Positions 15,943 through 25,130 of a DNA stretch of 64,000 nt are shown one piece after another. Position 1 is the stretch's first letter. Each line of letters starts with the position of its first letter. Source of the DNA: Archangium violaceum (GTDB lineage Bacteria; Myxococcota; Myxococcia; Myxococcales; Myxococcaceae); NCBI RefSeq assembly GCF_016859125.1, contig NZ_CP069338.1, positions 1,860,001 through 1,924,000 of the forward strand, in the 5' to 3' direction. The position numbers and the translations under genes are program-made. Below the pieces are notes generated by a model, which was given only the letters and a program-made list of their open reading frames with translations, did no database searches and had not been told where the DNA came from.

Positions 15943-16560
15943 TCACTCACTGCCCACCCCGCTCTTGGCCTCGTCCAACTCCAGGTATTCACTGAGGATT
16001 TTCTGCACCTTGGCCCGCGCGTGGAAGAGCCGGCTCATCACCGTTCCCTTGGGAATTTCCAGCGTTCGGGAGAGATCCTCGTAGCTCATGCCCTCGATCT
16101 CGCGCAGCAGGAGGATGGCGCGGTGTTTCTCAGGAACGGCCGCGAGGGCCTCCTGGATTTTCTCCGCCAATTCGCGGCGCAGGGCGCTCTTCTGGGGGTT
16201 GGTGCCCAACCGGCTGCCGAGCGCGCCGATACGGGCCTCGGACAGATCGGTGGCGACGGACTCGTCGAACTCCTCGGTCTCGCCGCCAGAAGCTCCCTTC
16301 CGACGCATCACGTCGATACAGATATTGACGGTGATGCGGTAGAGCCAGGTGTAGAAGGACGAGTCGCCCTTGAAGTGGTCGAGGTACTTGTAGACCTTGA
16401 CGAACGCCTCCTGCGAGACGTCCATCGCCTCTTCCTTGTCCTTGAGCATTCCCAGCGCGACGGCATACACCTTGCGTTGGTATCGCTCGACGAGGAGCTT
16501 GAAGGCGCGCTGGTCTCCATCACGAACGCGCTTGACGAGAGTGAGATCGTCGGTGGCCAA
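15943..16560 (-). CDS. rpoE: ECF RNA polymerase sigma factor (RpoE-like)
   Basis: 205 residues. Region 2 is clear (FKLLVERYQRKVYAVALGML, then DVSQEAFVKVYK and YTWLYRITVNICIDVMRRK). A ~40-residue acidic linker follows (GETEEFDESVATDL), and region 4 has REIEGMSYEDLSRTLEIPKGTVMSRLFHAR, the promoter -35-binding helix-turn-helix. It directs RNA polymerase to its regulon. It is first in an operon with the zinc anti-sigma factor and an exported protein. The arrangement and sequence recall RpoE1 of Myxococcus xanthus, implicated in motility, but other myxobacterial ECF factors look alike, so that identity is tentative. Confidence 0.9.
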   Translation of the reverse strand: MATDDLTLVKRVRDGDQRAFKLLVERYQRKVYAVALGMLKDKEEAMDVSQEAFVKVYKYLDHFKGDSSFYTWLYRITVNICIDVMRRKGASGGETEEFDESVATDLSEARIGALGSRLGTNPQKSALRRELAEKIQEALAAVPEKHRAILLLREIEGMSYEDLSRTLEIPKGTVMSRLFHARAKVQKILSEYLELDEAKSGVGSE

Positions 16561-16638
16561 GGGTGCGCCACCCTAGCATGAGCGCCCCCAGCCCCAAGCA
16601 TTCTGAAATGGGGGGTGAACGTTCACCGGTGGGCGGCC

Positions 16639-17976
16639 TCACAGGCTGGCGAGCATGCCCACCAACAGTGCCGCACCCGCCAGGGCGATGACGGCCCCGA
16701 AGGCCGCCTGGCTCCACTTCTCCTGAAGGAGGGAGCTGTCCTCCGGGGAGTCCCGGAGGCCGTGCAGGGCATTCCAGAGCATATGGGGGCCCAGACGCCC
16801 GCGGGAACCCCGGCGCTCGAGGCCCGAAGCCGGCATGTCCTCCGGGTTCGGAGCCACGCCCTGAGCCGCCAGGGCCACGCCCGGGAGAACCAGCCCCGGT
16901 TGCACGGCCGGTGGGGGCGCACGCTCTGGAGGGGCCTCGAACGGGCTGTCCTTCTGCTCCTGGAGAACGGGCGTCCCGGCGACCTGAGAGTCGGGGCGCG
17001 CGAGGTGATGCGCCTCCACCACCGGGAGGAAGACCTCCGAGGAGAGCCGCTCCGGCCGGGGCTCGATGCGGACTCCAGAGAGCCGCGCCTTCAGTTCCTC
17101 CGGGGAACGGGCCTCCAGCAACTCGAGGGCCACCTCCACCCCATCCCGGCCGCTGTCCACATCCCGCAGGTCCCCGAAGCCATGCCGGGTGAGCACTTCC
17201 TGGAAACGCTCCCGCCCCGCGGCGCTCTGGCCCGCCGGATCCTTCGCGTTCGCCCGCGCATAGGCGATGAAGAAGGCCCAGAGGCGGGCGGCGCGCTCCG
17301 AGGGGGGCAGGCGCGAGGGCCGGAGCTCCGCGCCCAGGAAGCGCAGCTCCTCGTCGAGATGGTGAGCGAGCGACTCCTGGCCGATGGCTTCGGGGAACTC
17401 CGGCAGCAGTTCCTCCAGGGGCTTCGCGTCCAGGGGCTTCGCGACCTCGGGCGCCTCCGGGCCTCCCGGAGTCATCACGGGCACCGGAACGAAGCCGTCC
17501 CCCTTGTGCGAAGTCTCCGTGGTGCGCGGAGTCTCCGTGGGATGGGCGGGAGAAGCGGAACCCTCCCACCGCTCGGGAACCGCACGGGTGGAGCCGGAGC
17601 CCTCCCTCGTGGAACGGGCGCCCTCGAAGACACCGGAGGACCTGCCCTCGCGCGTCCTACCGGAGCGGGGTGGGCCTCCCATCTCCAGTCCATCCTGGGC
17701 GAAGTTCCAGATGCCAGTCCTGGCGTCGCTCTTCGCCTCCTTCGCCTCGCTCTTCGGCTCACGCTGGCCACCCGGCCGAGGGAGCTCCGGCTGGGTGGGC
17801 GCACGGCCGATGCGCGTCTTCTCCTCGCGAGCCGCACCGGAACCAGGGCCCGACCTGTCGGGACGGCCCGGGAGGCCGCCCTCGGAGGAGCGGGGCGAGA
17901 CCTGGCCCTGGGGGCTCCCGGGCCCTCCTTTTGTGTTTCCAGTGATGTTTCCAGTGATGTTTCCGGCGTGGCTCAT
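16639..17976 (-). CDS. Hypothetical protein with long disordered N-terminus and C-terminal membrane anchor
   Basis: 445 residues from the ATG at 17976 (a GTG one codon earlier is possible). The N-terminal ~200 residues are low-complexity, rich in Gly, Pro, Arg and Ser, and begin with the small repeat NITGNITGNT. A folded helical domain follows (ELLPEFPEAIGQESLAHHLDEE, shown as landmark; then RAARLWAFFIAYARANA and FQEVLTRHGFGDLRDV). After a proline-rich linker the protein ends in a single hydrophobic helix (AFGAVIALAGAALLVGMLASL) as a tail anchor. No known domain is recognised. It lies between the sigma factor and a pilin-like gene and could be co-transcribed with the latter. Confidence 0.55.
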   Translation of the reverse strand: MSHAGNITGNITGNTKGGPGSPQGQVSPRSSEGGLPGRPDRSGPGSGAAREEKTRIGRAPTQPELPRPGGQREPKSEAKEAKSDARTGIWNFAQDGLEMGGPPRSGRTREGRSSGVFEGARSTREGSGSTRAVPERWEGSASPAHPTETPRTTETSHKGDGFVPVPVMTPGGPEAPEVAKPLDAKPLEELLPEFPEAIGQESLAHHLDEELRFLGAELRPSRLPPSERAARLWAFFIAYARANAKDPAGQSAAGRERFQEVLTRHGFGDLRDVDSGRDGVEVALELLEARSPEELKARLSGVRIEPRPERLSSEVFLPVVEAHHLARPDSQVAGTPVLQEQKDSPFEAPPERAPPPAVQPGLVLPGVALAAQGVAPNPEDMPASGLERRGSRGRLGPHMLWNALHGLRDSPEDSSLLQEKWSQAAFGAVIALAGAALLVGMLASL

Positions 17977-18026
17977 CACCTGGATTGTCGTCCGGGCGGC
18001 GGCCAGGTTGCCTGGGGCCCCCCTGA

Positions 18027-18530
18027 TTACTCCTCTTCCCGCTCCACCTTCACTGGAGATGTCATCCCATTCGCATCCAGTGTGACGCTGAAGACGGACA
18101 CCTGGCCATCTCCATCCAGGTCACCCCGCGCGTAGCAGGTGACCTCCGCCTCGCCCAGGGGCGTCTCCTGCACCACCACCTGATACTGGTAGCGGACGCG
18201 CTCGCCGGGCTCGAAGCCGATGTGCTTCAGGTTCTCGTCCGGCACGAAGGGCACCGCCTTGCCGCCTCGCGGCACCTCCTTCGGTACCGGGCCCGCGGTG
18301 GGGAAGACGCCGTGCTCGTCCCGGTAGGACTGCACGTCGCTACAGAGGCGGAGCACGTTGACGCGCGCCTCGTTGGAGAGGGCCTGGTCCCGCGGGGGAT
18401 ACTGGCGGCTGATGAAGTAGAAGACGCCGCCGGCCACCGCCATGAGACACGGGACGGCGAGCACCGCCACCACCAGCGCCACCTTCTTCCAGGGGGCCAT
18501 GCGCGGCTTGTCGGAAACGGGATTCTCCAC
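18027..18530 (-). CDS. Pilin-like / pseudopilin-related membrane protein
   Basis: 167 residues. A single N-terminal hydrophobic segment (residues ~16-40, VALVVAVLAVPCLMAVAGGVFYF) follows a short basic cytosolic stretch. The extracytoplasmic part has SNEARVNVLRLCSDVQSYRDEHGVFPTAG-type spacing seen after the N-helix of type IV pilins and pseudopilins, and ends with CYARGDLDGDGQVSVFSVTL, typical of myxobacterial pilin-like proteins. The classical G-F-T-L-I-E processing site is absent, so processing by prepilin peptidase is doubtful. It is 19 bases downstream of hemF on the same strand. Confidence 0.6.
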   Translation of the reverse strand: MENPVSDKPRMAPWKKVALVVAVLAVPCLMAVAGGVFYFISRQYPPRDQALSNEARVNVLRLCSDVQSYRDEHGVFPTAGPVPKEVPRGGKAVPFVPDENLKHIGFEPGERVRYQYQVVVQETPLGEAEVTCYARGDLDGDGQVSVFSVTLDANGMTSPVKVEREEE

Positions 18531-18548
18531 GATGGACCCACCTCCTCG

Positions 18549-19451
18549 TTACCGGGTGCCGGCCCAGTCGCGCGGATTGCGGAGCACCTCCACCAGCTTC
18601 GCCTCCTCGGAACCGGCAGCGGGGTGGTAGTCGTAGCGCCAGCGCACCTGCGGCGGCAGGGACATGAGGATGGACTCGGTGCGCCCCTTCGTCTCCAACC
18701 CGAAGGTGGTGCCCCGGTCCCATACGAGGTTGAACTCCACGTAGCGCCCGCGCCGCACCTCCTGCCAGAAGCGCTGCGCCTCCGTGAAGGGCGTGTCCTT
18801 GCGCCGCTCGGCGATGGGCAGGTACGCGGGGAGGAAGGCCCGGCCGGCATCGCGCACGAGGGCGAACTCGCGCTCCAGGTCACCTCCCATGTTCTCGAAG
18901 AAGATGCCTCCCACGCCGCGCGACTCCTCGCGGTGACGCAGGTAGAAGTACTTGTCGCACGCGTCCTTGAAGCGCGGGTAGTACGCCGGGTCGTGCCGGT
19001 CGCAGGCCTCCTTGTGCATGCGGTGGAAGTGCACCGCGTCCTCCTCATAGAGGTAGTACGGCGTCAGGTCCGCGCCACCGCCGAACCAGGCCTTCCCGCC
19101 CTGGTGGATGAAGCGATAGTTGGCGTGCACGGTGGGCACGTGCGGATTGCGCGGGTGGAGCACCAGCGAGATACCCCCGGCCCAGAAGGTGCGCCCCTCC
19201 CCCTGCAGCTTCTTCGCGAAGGACTCCTCCAGCTCGCCGAACACCACCGAGGTGCTCACGCCGCCCTTCTCCAGCACGGCCCCGTCCTCCAACACGCGGC
19301 TGCGCCCACCCCCGCCTCCCGGACGCTGCCAGGGATCCTCTCGAAACCGGGCCTTCCCATCGAGCCGCTCCAGCGCGCCGCAGATGTCGTCCTGCAGCGC
19401 ATGGATGAACTCGACCATCCGTTCCTTCAGCTTCTCCACATCCACCGTCAT
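18549..19451 (-). CDS. hemF: Oxygen-dependent coproporphyrinogen III oxidase
   Basis: 300 residues, the normal length for HemF. Diagnostic stretches include GGGGRSRVLEDGAVLEKGGV, then SLVLHPRNPHVPTVHANYRF, WFGGGADLTPYYLYEEDAVHFH and RGRYVEFNLVWDRGTTFGL, covering the substrate and dimer regions of the family. The enzyme converts coproporphyrinogen III to protoporphyrinogen IX with O2 in heme synthesis, in the cytosol. Its start overlaps the stop of the upstream exported-protein gene by four bases (19448-19451). No other heme gene is next to it. Confidence 0.95.
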   Translation of the reverse strand: MTVDVEKLKERMVEFIHALQDDICGALERLDGKARFREDPWQRPGGGGGRSRVLEDGAVLEKGGVSTSVVFGELEESFAKKLQGEGRTFWAGGISLVLHPRNPHVPTVHANYRFIHQGGKAWFGGGADLTPYYLYEEDAVHFHRMHKEACDRHDPAYYPRFKDACDKYFYLRHREESRGVGGIFFENMGGDLEREFALVRDAGRAFLPAYLPIAERRKDTPFTEAQRFWQEVRRGRYVEFNLVWDRGTTFGLETKGRTESILMSLPPQVRWRYDYHPAAGSEEAKLVEVLRNPRDWAGTR

Positions 19452-20203
19452 GGATTCTCCTGGGTCGCCACGGGCGCCTCGAATTGCAGGGGAGACACCG
19501 CGGGCGCTGTATTACCCGCCGCGTCGAAGACCTCCAACTTCGCGCGATAGCTCCGCCCTTCCTCCAGGGCGAAGGCCCCCCCACAGGCCGAGTGCCCCAC
19601 GAGCGCCACGCCGTCGTGCAGCGGGGTGACGTAGTGCTGGGGCGCCACGTCCTCGCGACGGCGCCAGAGCGTCACCACCACGTAGGCGGGGCTGTCCTCG
19701 CGCAGGGACATGCGCAGCTTGACGAAGCGCTCGGTGCCGTCGCGGGTGCGGCGGAAGAGGCCCTCGCTGACGGCGGGCTGCTTGAGCCAGCGCGGACGCG
19801 CCACGTCCTGGCCCCGGCCGCTGTGCCACTCGGGCTGCGAGGCACCTCCTCCATTGAGCACCTTCGCCCCGGGCAGCACGTCATCCAGGCGCAACGTATA
19901 GACGCGGCCCGGCTTGAGCGGGCTCGAGGGCCGCAGGACGACCGTGGTGCGCCCGAGGGAGCTCGTCCAGCCCCGCTGGATGCGCACCTCCACCTCATGG
20001 CCCTCCGTCTGGAGCCGCAGGATGCGGCCCGGCAGGTCGGCCACCCGCGCTCTAAAGGAGCCGAGGCCCTCGAGCAGGAAGCGCGTATTGGTGGGTACCA
20101 CCGCGCCGGGCATGGGGAACACCTGCACTCCCTCCTCGGGGCAGGCGGCACGTACGGGGGCGGGCAGGACGAGCAGGGCGAGGAGCAGGACGACGGTTCG
20201 CAC
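19448..20203 (-). CDS. Exported protein of unknown function
   Basis: 251 residues with a clear signal peptide (VVLLLALLVLPAPVRAA, cleavage near residue 19). The mature protein appears to consist of beta-sandwich modules: an Ig-like N-terminal part (VFPMPGAVVPTNTRFLLEG) and a second part with YRAKLEVFDAAGNTAP, a fibronectin/bacterial Ig-like ending. Two Cys (C20 and one in HSACGG) may pair. It is probably periplasmic or surface-located. It overlaps hemF by four bases at its end, though no functional link is evident. The role is unknown. Confidence 0.6.
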   Translation of the reverse strand: MRTVVLLLALLVLPAPVRAACPEEGVQVFPMPGAVVPTNTRFLLEGLGSFRARVADLPGRILRLQTEGHEVEVRIQRGWTSSLGRTTVVLRPSSPLKPGRVYTLRLDDVLPGAKVLNGGGASQPEWHSGRGQDVARPRWLKQPAVSEGLFRRTRDGTERFVKLRMSLREDSPAYVVVTLWRRREDVAPQHYVTPLHDGVALVGHSACGGAFALEEGRSYRAKLEVFDAAGNTAPAVSPLQFEAPVATQENP

Positions 20204-20364
20204 GAGACCACCGAGTCTGCGCCGGCCCGGTGCCGGAGGCCAGCATCCGGATGGTGTTGTCCCCCCGGCAACATCCGGACTCCGACGCGGCCCGCCATGT
20301 GGCCAGCGGAGGTGTTACCGAGTCTTGGCTTGGCCGCCCGTTGGACAGCCCGCAATGTGCGCCC

Positions 20365-21321
20365 ATGTCCCGTCAGCGCCTGTCCCTGCTATTGCTCGCC
20401 TCGCTCGCCACCGCGTGTGGTGGCCCCGCCGAGGAGCCCACCTCCGAATCCGAGCTCGCCACGCGCGAGGACGCCGTCACCATCCCCGCCCGGGGAAGCG
20501 CCTCCACGCTCGACTTCGGCAACTGGAACATCGAGTGGTTCGGCTCCACCTCCAACGGCCCCACCAACGAGTCCCTGCAGCTCTCCAACGCTCGCGACGT
20601 CATCAAGGGCGCCGACCTGGACATCTGGGGCCTGGAGGAGGTGGTGAGCACCACCAGCTTCAACAACCTCAAGTCGCAGCTCACCGGCTACGCGGGCTTC
20701 CTCGCCAACGACGCCACCGTGACGAACGGCAGCGCGTATTACAGCTCCAGCGAGCAGAAGGTGGGCATCCTCTACAAGACGAGCGTCGCCTCGTTGGTGA
20801 GCGCCCGCGTCATCCTCACCTCGTATGACAGCGACTTCGCCGGCCGGCCCCCGCTCGAGGCGAAGCTGCGGGTGAGCCTCAACGGCCACACCGAGGACAT
20901 CGTCGTCATCGTCTGGCACGCCAAGGCCTATGACGACTCCACGAGCTGGCAGCGCCGCTACAACGCCTCGCGGGCCCTCAAGAGCTACCTGGACAGCACG
21001 TACCCGGCCACCAAGGTGATGGTGTTCGGCGACTGGAACGACGACGTGGACACCTCCATCACCTCCGGCAAGGCGTCCCCGTACAAGAACTTCGTGGACG
21101 ACCCGGCCGACTACTCCTTCCCCACCAAGGCCCTGTCCGACGCGCGCATCGCCACCACCGCCAGCTACCCGGACGCCATCGACCACCAGCTCGTCACCAA
21201 CGAGCTGAAGGCGTCCTACGTCTCGGGCTCCGTACAGGCGTACCGGGTGGACTCGTACATCTCCAACTACAGCAACACCACCAGCGACCACTTCCCCGTG
21301 CTCTCCCGCTACAACTGGTAG
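20365..21321 (+). CDS. Lipoprotein of the endonuclease/exonuclease/phosphatase family
   Basis: 318 residues from the ATG at 20365; a longer frame from 20230 has no signal peptide. The lipobox is LATAC at residue ~16, so it is a lipoprotein. The EEP fold residues are present in order: NWNIEWFG (Asn), GLEEV (metal-binding Glu), VWHAKAY (His), FGDWNDDVD (Asp and Asn), IDHQLV and a final TSDHFPV (catalytic Asp-His pair). Such proteins hydrolyse phosphodiesters of DNA, or less often phospholipids. An extracellular lipid-anchored nuclease would suit DNA scavenging. It faces the gene at 20203 across a 161-base divergent region that must hold both promoters. Confidence 0.8.
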   Translation: MSRQRLSLLLLASLATACGGPAEEPTSESELATREDAVTIPARGSASTLDFGNWNIEWFGSTSNGPTNESLQLSNARDVIKGADLDIWGLEEVVSTTSFNNLKSQLTGYAGFLANDATVTNGSAYYSSSEQKVGILYKTSVASLVSARVILTSYDSDFAGRPPLEAKLRVSLNGHTEDIVVIVWHAKAYDDSTSWQRRYNASRALKSYLDSTYPATKVMVFGDWNDDVDTSITSGKASPYKNFVDDPADYSFPTKALSDARIATTASYPDAIDHQLVTNELKASYVSGSVQAYRVDSYISNYSNTTSDHFPVLSRYNW

Positions 21322-21378
21322 CCGGAGCCGGTCGTGTCCGAGGCCTCCCGCCCGTGCTCCTGACGGGCGGGAACGGCT

Positions 21379-21672
21379 TCAGTGCATGGGACGGCCGTCG
21401 TCGGAGAGGACGATGGGTCCGAAGCGCTCCTCGTACCGGGCGACGCCGTCCTGGAGGACCGCCATCAGGCGCTTGAGGTGCTTGGGGTTGAGGATGACGC
21501 GCGAGCGCACCTTCGCACGCGGCTGGTGCGGCTGGACGTAGATGAAGTCCAGGGTGAACTCCGTCTCCGTGTGGTTGACGAGCGCCATGTTCACGTACTG
21601 GCCGTTGGCCACGTCATCATCGATTTGAATCTGCAAGGGGACATCGGGGGGCTTGGGAGGAGTATCCGACAT
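21379..21672 (-). CDS. DUF3467 family protein
   Basis: 97 residues from the ATG at 21672. It shows the DUF3467 pattern: IQIDDDVANGQYVNMALVNH, TEFTLDFIYVQP, then a basic strand and VILNPKHLKRLMAVLQDGVARYEERFG. The function of the family is unknown; members are small, soluble and widespread in bacteria. It is a single gene between the EEP lipoprotein (convergent) and the divergent hydrolase gene 49 bases away. Confidence 0.8.
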   Translation of the reverse strand: MSDTPPKPPDVPLQIQIDDDVANGQYVNMALVNHTETEFTLDFIYVQPHQPRAKVRSRVILNPKHLKRLMAVLQDGVARYEERFGPIVLSDDGRPMH

Positions 21673-21721
21673 GGGAGGGGGGCATACCGCCAGACGCCCG
21701 CCGTGACTAGACTGAGGGACG

Positions 21722-22558
21722 GTGCGAGCACAGCGGATGGATCCGGAGAAGACGGCGCCGTTCGAACTGGGGCGGGGAGACGATGCCTGCCTCCTGCTGC
21801 ACGGCTTCACCGGGAGCCCCTGGGACGTGCGCCCCCTGGGCGAGGCCCTGGCGGCGCGAGGCCTCTACGTCCGGGCCATCCAGCTCCCGGGCCATGGCTC
21901 CACCCCCGAGGCCCTGCTGAACGTGGACCACCGGGACTGGACGCGGGCCGCGGCCCAGGCCCTGCTCTCCCTGCGTGACTACCGGCGGACCTTCGTGGCG
22001 GGATTGTCCATGGGGGCCCTGCTGGCGTTGCGGCTCGCCGCGGACTACCCCGAGCGGGTGCACGGGCTGGCGCTCGTCGCTCCCGCCGTGCGCTTCAAGG
22101 GGCCCCACATGTGGCTGCTCAAGCGCCTGCGGCACTACGGGCTGCTGGAGCGGGTGAAGCCGTGGGTGCTCAAGTCGGGCACGGACCTCTCCGACCCGGA
22201 GGTGCTGGCGGAGGCGCCCATCCTCCCGGCCTTCCCCTCGGCGCGGCTGCAGGACATGTGGGAATTGCAGGACGCGGCGATGAGCGCCCTGCACCGGGTG
22301 CGCAGCCCCACGCTCGTCGCGGTGGCCGAGCAGGACCATGTGGTGGACCCCGAGGGAGGCCAGGTACTGGCACGCGGCCTCACCGCCTCGCCCCAGGTGC
22401 GCTTCATCTCGCTGACGACCGGCTTCCACATCATCCCGCGCGACAAGGGCGGGCCGCTGCTCGCCTCCGAGGTGGGAAGCTTCTTCGACCGGATACGCGG
22501 GGTGGTCGCCCCGTCCGGCGACCCGAAGCTCAGCCCTCCGCGTCCAGCGGCAGGGTGA
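21722..22558 (+). CDS. Alpha/beta hydrolase (carboxylesterase / monoacylglycerol-lipase-like)
   Basis: 278 residues from a GTG at 21722 with GAGGG just upstream; an ATG at 21737 is an alternative. The fold signs are LLLHGFTGSPWDVRPL (oxyanion hole), the nucleophile elbow GLSMGALLAL, the acid in AVAEQDHVVD and the His in TTGFHIIPRD. This gives a full Ser-Asp-His triad, close to the Est30/thermostable carboxylesterase group. It would hydrolyse short- to medium-chain esters in the cytosol. The 3' end overlaps the convergent histidine kinase gene by 29 bases. Confidence 0.85.
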   Translation: MRAQRMDPEKTAPFELGRGDDACLLLHGFTGSPWDVRPLGEALAARGLYVRAIQLPGHGSTPEALLNVDHRDWTRAAAQALLSLRDYRRTFVAGLSMGALLALRLAADYPERVHGLALVAPAVRFKGPHMWLLKRLRHYGLLERVKPWVLKSGTDLSDPEVLAEAPILPAFPSARLQDMWELQDAAMSALHRVRSPTLVAVAEQDHVVDPEGGQVLARGLTASPQVRFISLTTGFHIIPRDKGGPLLASEVGSFFDRIRGVVAPSGDPKLSPPRPAAG

Positions 22559-23900
22559 CCGTGAAGGTGGAGCCCTCCCCGAGCCGGCTCTCCACCGAGA
22601 TGGTCCCGCCGTGGACCTGGACGATCTCCCGCGCGATGTAGAGCCCCAACCCCAGGCCACTGGCCTCGTTGGCGCTGATGGCCCGCTCGAAGCGCTCGAA
22701 TATACGGGCGCGGTCCTCCTCCCGAATCCCGCCCCCCTGGTCCTTCACCGACAGCCGGGCCCGCTCCCCATCGGATGACACCTCGACATGGACCGGCCTG
22801 CCCGCGCCGTACTTGAGCGCGTTGGACAGGAGGTTGATCACCACCTGCTCCAGCCGGCCCCGGTCCCACAAGCCCTTCACCTGAGAACCCGGGGCGATGT
22901 CGAGCCGCATGCCCGCGCGCGCGAACTCCCCCGACATGCGGTCCACCACGTCCGCCACGAGCTCCCACAGCTCCACGTTCTCCAGGTGGAGCGTCAGCTT
23001 GTGGGCATGGATGCGGGAGACGTCGAGCAGGTCGGACACCAGCCGCGACAGACGGCGCAGCTGCCGGTCCGTGCTGTCGATGACCCCCATCATCTTCTGG
23101 GGCGAGAAGGACGACAGGTCTCCCCGTCCCAGGGTGCGCGTCAGGGACTGGATGTGCAGCTTGAGAGACGTGAGTGGCGTGTTGAGCTCGTGGCTGGCCA
23201 CGGAGAGGAAATCGTCGCGGGCCTGAACGGCTCGCTCCAGCTTGCGCTCGGCGGAGCGGAAACGCTGGAGCTGTTGGATCATCCACTCCACGCGCTGCTC
23301 GGTGGAGCCCTGGCCCAGCACCATGGCGGGCGACTCGTAATAGAGATTGGGGCACACCTGATGGCCGAGAATGGCGACAGGGTGCGTGCGGAGCACGTCG
23401 CGGATGATGTCCGCGCTGAAGCGCTTGCGGCTGTACTGGCAGATGGCCGACGCGTGGCTTCCCGGGAAGAAGTTGCTCAGGAGCGCCTCGTATTCGATGA
23501 GCCGGTCACACCCGCACTCGTGGCCCAGGGCCCACGTCATCTCGCCCGTCACCCTGAAGCCCGTGCGGCCCGCCGCGAGCGCCTGCCGGGCCGTCTGCTC
23601 CAGGAAGGAGATCATCGCCGTCGGGTCGAACGCACCAGAGCACAGATAGGCCTCGCGCTTGGTGGCGAAGATCAGCTGGCCCGAGCTCAGATGCGCGTCG
23701 ACATCCACCCCGCGGGCGATGAAGGCCTGCCGGACTTCATCGAGGCTCCGGTCGTCGATGACGTACAGGCACGCCTCGTTACGAGCCAGCCCCTGGGCCA
23801 TGTAGGGGACCACCGCGTCCCATTGCTCCGTGGCGTTCTCGTACACCAGGCACAGGTGGTCGCCGGGGCCCATGCGCTGAAGCTCTTGCTGGATGTCCAT
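22530..23900 (-). CDS. MEDS-domain sensor histidine kinase
   Basis: 456 residues from the ATG at 23900. Residues ~1-200 form a MEDS/DcmR-type sensory domain (GDHLCLVYEN, YMAQGLARNEACLYVIDD, GFRVTGEMTWAL, ALLSNFF). HisKA follows with the phospho-acceptor in ASHELNTPLTSL. Then comes HATPase_c with NLLSNALKYG, DQGGGI and GLGLGLYIAREIV. It has no membrane segment, so it is a soluble sensor. MEDS domains are associated with methanogen/methylotroph sensing and in myxobacteria are found on many kinases with unknown ligands. No response regulator lies beside it, so it is an orphan kinase. Confidence 0.9.
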   Translation of the reverse strand: MDIQQELQRMGPGDHLCLVYENATEQWDAVVPYMAQGLARNEACLYVIDDRSLDEVRQAFIARGVDVDAHLSSGQLIFATKREAYLCSGAFDPTAMISFLEQTARQALAAGRTGFRVTGEMTWALGHECGCDRLIEYEALLSNFFPGSHASAICQYSRKRFSADIIRDVLRTHPVAILGHQVCPNLYYESPAMVLGQGSTEQRVEWMIQQLQRFRSAERKLERAVQARDDFLSVASHELNTPLTSLKLHIQSLTRTLGRGDLSSFSPQKMMGVIDSTDRQLRRLSRLVSDLLDVSRIHAHKLTLHLENVELWELVADVVDRMSGEFARAGMRLDIAPGSQVKGLWDRGRLEQVVINLLSNALKYGAGRPVHVEVSSDGERARLSVKDQGGGIREEDRARIFERFERAISANEASGLGLGLYIAREIVQVHGGTISVESRLGEGSTFTVTLPLDAEG

Positions 23901-24042
23901 CTGCGCGCGTCTTCCTCTACTCCTCCGGGCGAAGGAGCAGGTACAAGTAGTTGGGGGACGTCCGAGACAATACAAAAAGCCAGGGCATTCCAGTCCGCAA
24001 GGGACGTGACCACACCCAAGAGAGTACGCCTCCCTGCTTGCT

Positions 24043-24243
24043 CTACTCCTGTCCAGGGGAAGCCCTCATTTCGAGGTCCCTTCTCCCATCCAGGACCGCG
24101 AGCACCAGCACACGAGCCGTTCCCACGCGGGAGATGATGCGCCAGGGACGGACGATGAGCTCACGCGCGACTTCCGCCCAATCGACCGCGAAGCGCCTTG
24201 CCACGCCTACTTCTCCCGATCGAGCCGCCGCGCACGCGCGCAC
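24043..24243 (-). pseudogene. Possible remnant of a ParE/RelE-type toxin gene
   Basis: In this minus-strand frame the central part reads VARELIVRPWRIISRVG then VLVLAVLDGRRDLE, which is the last beta-hairpin of ParE/RelE toxins (R-P-x-R-I-x-Y-R-V ... L-A-V-x-x-G-R-R). The N-terminal helices are missing and no antitoxin gene is seen. The rest of 23901-24431 holds no convincing gene. Low confidence, from pattern only. Confidence 0.35.
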
Positions 24244-24431
24244 ACCCCGGTCTGGGGTGTCGTCCGGCCGGGCTGGAGCATCAGCGACGCATCCCGAAGG
24301 GCCTCATCGGTGGCCACGTCCAGGACGACCGCCTGCGCCTCCCGCAGCAACCATGGAAGGCAGGCTGGCGAGGACCTGTCCTGCACACGGAACGTGCACG
24401 GGACGCGTGCATCGATTAGGCACTGCCCCGC

Positions 24432-25130
24432 ATGCCCCCCGCCCAGCCCGTTGTCGAGCTCCACGACGTCTCCAAGTCCTACGCCGAGGGCGATGCCGTT
24501 CGAGAGGTGCTCTCCAACGTCCGGCTCACCCTGCACGCGGGCGAGTTCGTCGTGCTGCTCGGCCGCAGCGGCTCGGGGAAGTCCACGCTTCTCAACCTCA
24601 TCAGTGGCATCGACCTGCCCACGCGAGGCAGGGTCCGCATCGACGGCCGCGAGCTCGTCACCCTGAGCGAGCACGAGCGCACCCTGCTGCGCCGCGAGCG
24701 CATCGGCTTCATCTTCCAGGCCTTCAACCTGCTGCCCACCCTCACGGTGGAGGAGAACGTCCGCCTGCCGCTGGAGCTCACCGGGCGCGAGGGCCCCGAG
24801 TCGCGCGGACGCGTGCGCGAGCTGCTCGACACGGTGGGCCTGGGCAACCGGGCCACGAGCTTCCCGGATCGGCTCTCCGGTGGTGAGCAGCAACGGGTCG
24901 CGGTGGCCCGCGCGCTCGCCCACGCCCCGCCCCTGCTGCTGGCCGACGAGCCCACCGGAAACCTCGATGAGCAGACGGGACGCAAGGTGTTGGACCTGCT
25001 CGAGGGCCTCACGCGCAAGGAGAAGGCCTGCGCGCTCATCGTCACCCATGACCCGGGCCTCGTCTCGCGCGCGGACCGCGTGCTGAAGATGGAGGCGGGC
25101 CAGCTCGTCGAGCAGGGGGCCCGCGCGTGA
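24432..25130 (+). CDS. ABC transporter ATP-binding protein (LolD/MacB type)
   Basis: 232 residues. Walker A GRSGSGKST, Q-loop FIFQAFNLLPTLT, signature LSGGEQQR, Walker B LLLADEPTGNLD and the H-loop VTHDP are all intact. The LLPTLTVEENV and DEPTGNLD wording is typical of the MacB/LolD branch, which powers lipoprotein release or mechanotransmission and not ordinary import. The stop overlaps the GTG of the permease (GTGA at 25127-25130). It is the first gene of a three-gene unit with permease and lipocalin-like protein, as in AttEFGH-type loci. Confidence 0.9.
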   Translation: MPPAQPVVELHDVSKSYAEGDAVREVLSNVRLTLHAGEFVVLLGRSGSGKSTLLNLISGIDLPTRGRVRIDGRELVTLSEHERTLLRRERIGFIFQAFNLLPTLTVEENVRLPLELTGREGPESRGRVRELLDTVGLGNRATSFPDRLSGGEQQRVAVARALAHAPPLLLADEPTGNLDEQTGRKVLDLLEGLTRKEKACALIVTHDPGLVSRADRVLKMEAGQLVEQGARA

